From positions 372,001-436,000 of the forward strand of contig JAGFBZ010000854.1 of assembly GCA_018398805.1 (NCBI GenBank): DNA of 64,000 bases. The letters are read 5' to 3'. The notes below the pieces were generated by a model, which had not been told where the DNA came from, did no database searches, and saw only the letters and a program-made list of their open reading frames with translations. Source of the stretch: Hirundichthys speculiger (lineage: Eukaryota; Chordata; Actinopteri; Beloniformes; Exocoetidae). Positions 63,891 to 64,000 of this stretch are shown piece after piece (within the stretch, counting starts at the first letter, position 1; the number at the start of each line of letters is the position of its first letter). Both the position numbers and the translations under genes were made by a program.

Positions 63891-63999
63891 TCATCACATT
63901 TGCCCATTCTCTGACCGTAGTGGGTCTTTTTTCTGCCTGGGGTGCTGTCTGTCCAGCGGGACCCACCCGGGCGGCCGCACCATCTGTATGAGGGGAAGA
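63847..63999 (-). pseudogene. probable N-terminal continuation of the SGNH ORF1, out of frame
   Basis: The frame open from the window edge reads DGAAARVGPAGQTAPQAEKR and PTTVREWANVMKGSKK, coding-like. It then meets an A6 run (about 63880-63885), after which the SGNH frame is open one register away. This looks like a one-base indel in this copy. The true start codon lies beyond the window. Confidence 0.5.
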
Positions 64000-64000
64000 G

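Larger units (their letters stand above)
59500..64000 (-). mobile_element. Penelope-like retroelement, degenerate, 5' end outside the window
   Basis: Read on the - strand, the element contains, in order, an SGNH-hydrolase ORF, a Penelope-type reverse transcriptase, a linker and a GIY-YIG endonuclease. Penelope-like elements are retroelements distinct from LTR and LINE types; they copy RNA with an RT related to telomerase and usually nick with a GIY-YIG nuclease. At least three frame breaks in the RT/EN region (about 62210, 61650 and 61520) show the copy is dead. A 25-base A run followed by G7 on the + strand (60070-60101) lies in its 3'UTR. The 3' boundary is approximate (59500-59650); terminal repeats were not found. 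Confidence 0.85.

Overview
The window looks like nuclear DNA of a teleost fish. It holds split genes with GT/AG introns and a CpG-rich vertebrate promoter, it is extremely rich in minisatellites, and it carries fish-type transposable elements: hAT, a piggyBac-like MITE, L2-type LINEs and a Penelope-like element. No bacterial or phage features are present.

Layout. (1) Positions 72-5782, + strand: the 3' part of a RecQ1 helicase gene (RECQL). Five exons are clear (end of the helicase core, zinc-binding region, winged helix). A probable terminal exon ends at 5782, with a polyadenylation signal at 5925. The introns are full of tandem repeats. (2) Positions 5783-14800: intergenic. One proline-rich open stretch (7182-7764) looks like a terminal exon of an unidentified gene. 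The rest is minisatellites, a broken hAT transposase (about 9232-9850) and the 3' end of an L2-like LINE (about 10393-11000). (3) Positions 14810-15729, + strand: a CpG island and the first three coding exons of PLEKHA5, encoding its two N-terminal WW domains. (4) Positions 15730 to about 59400: inferred to be one very large PLEKHA5 intron. No further PLEKHA5 exon was recognised. It is a mosaic of more than 20 tandem-repeat families, a deleted hAT/Charlie-type copy, two MITEs with clear terminal inverted repeats, an hAT copy with a visible 8-bp target duplication, a LINE that appears 5'-inverted with a DNA transposon inserted in it, and several unnamed dispersed repeats. (5) Positions about 59500-64000, - strand: a degenerate Penelope-like retroelement whose 5' end lies outside the window. 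It has a Penelope-type reverse transcriptase, a GIY-YIG endonuclease and, just upstream in the same orientation, an ORF with a complete SGNH-hydrolase motif set.

The best candidate for something undescribed is this last element. It pairs an SGNH-esterase ORF1 with a Penelope RT/GIY-YIG ORF, the two frames overlap by about 11 nt, and the RT-EN linker consists largely of degenerate TTAGGG-like DNA. Most other long open frames in the window come from tandem repeats whose unit length is a multiple of three, and are not genes.
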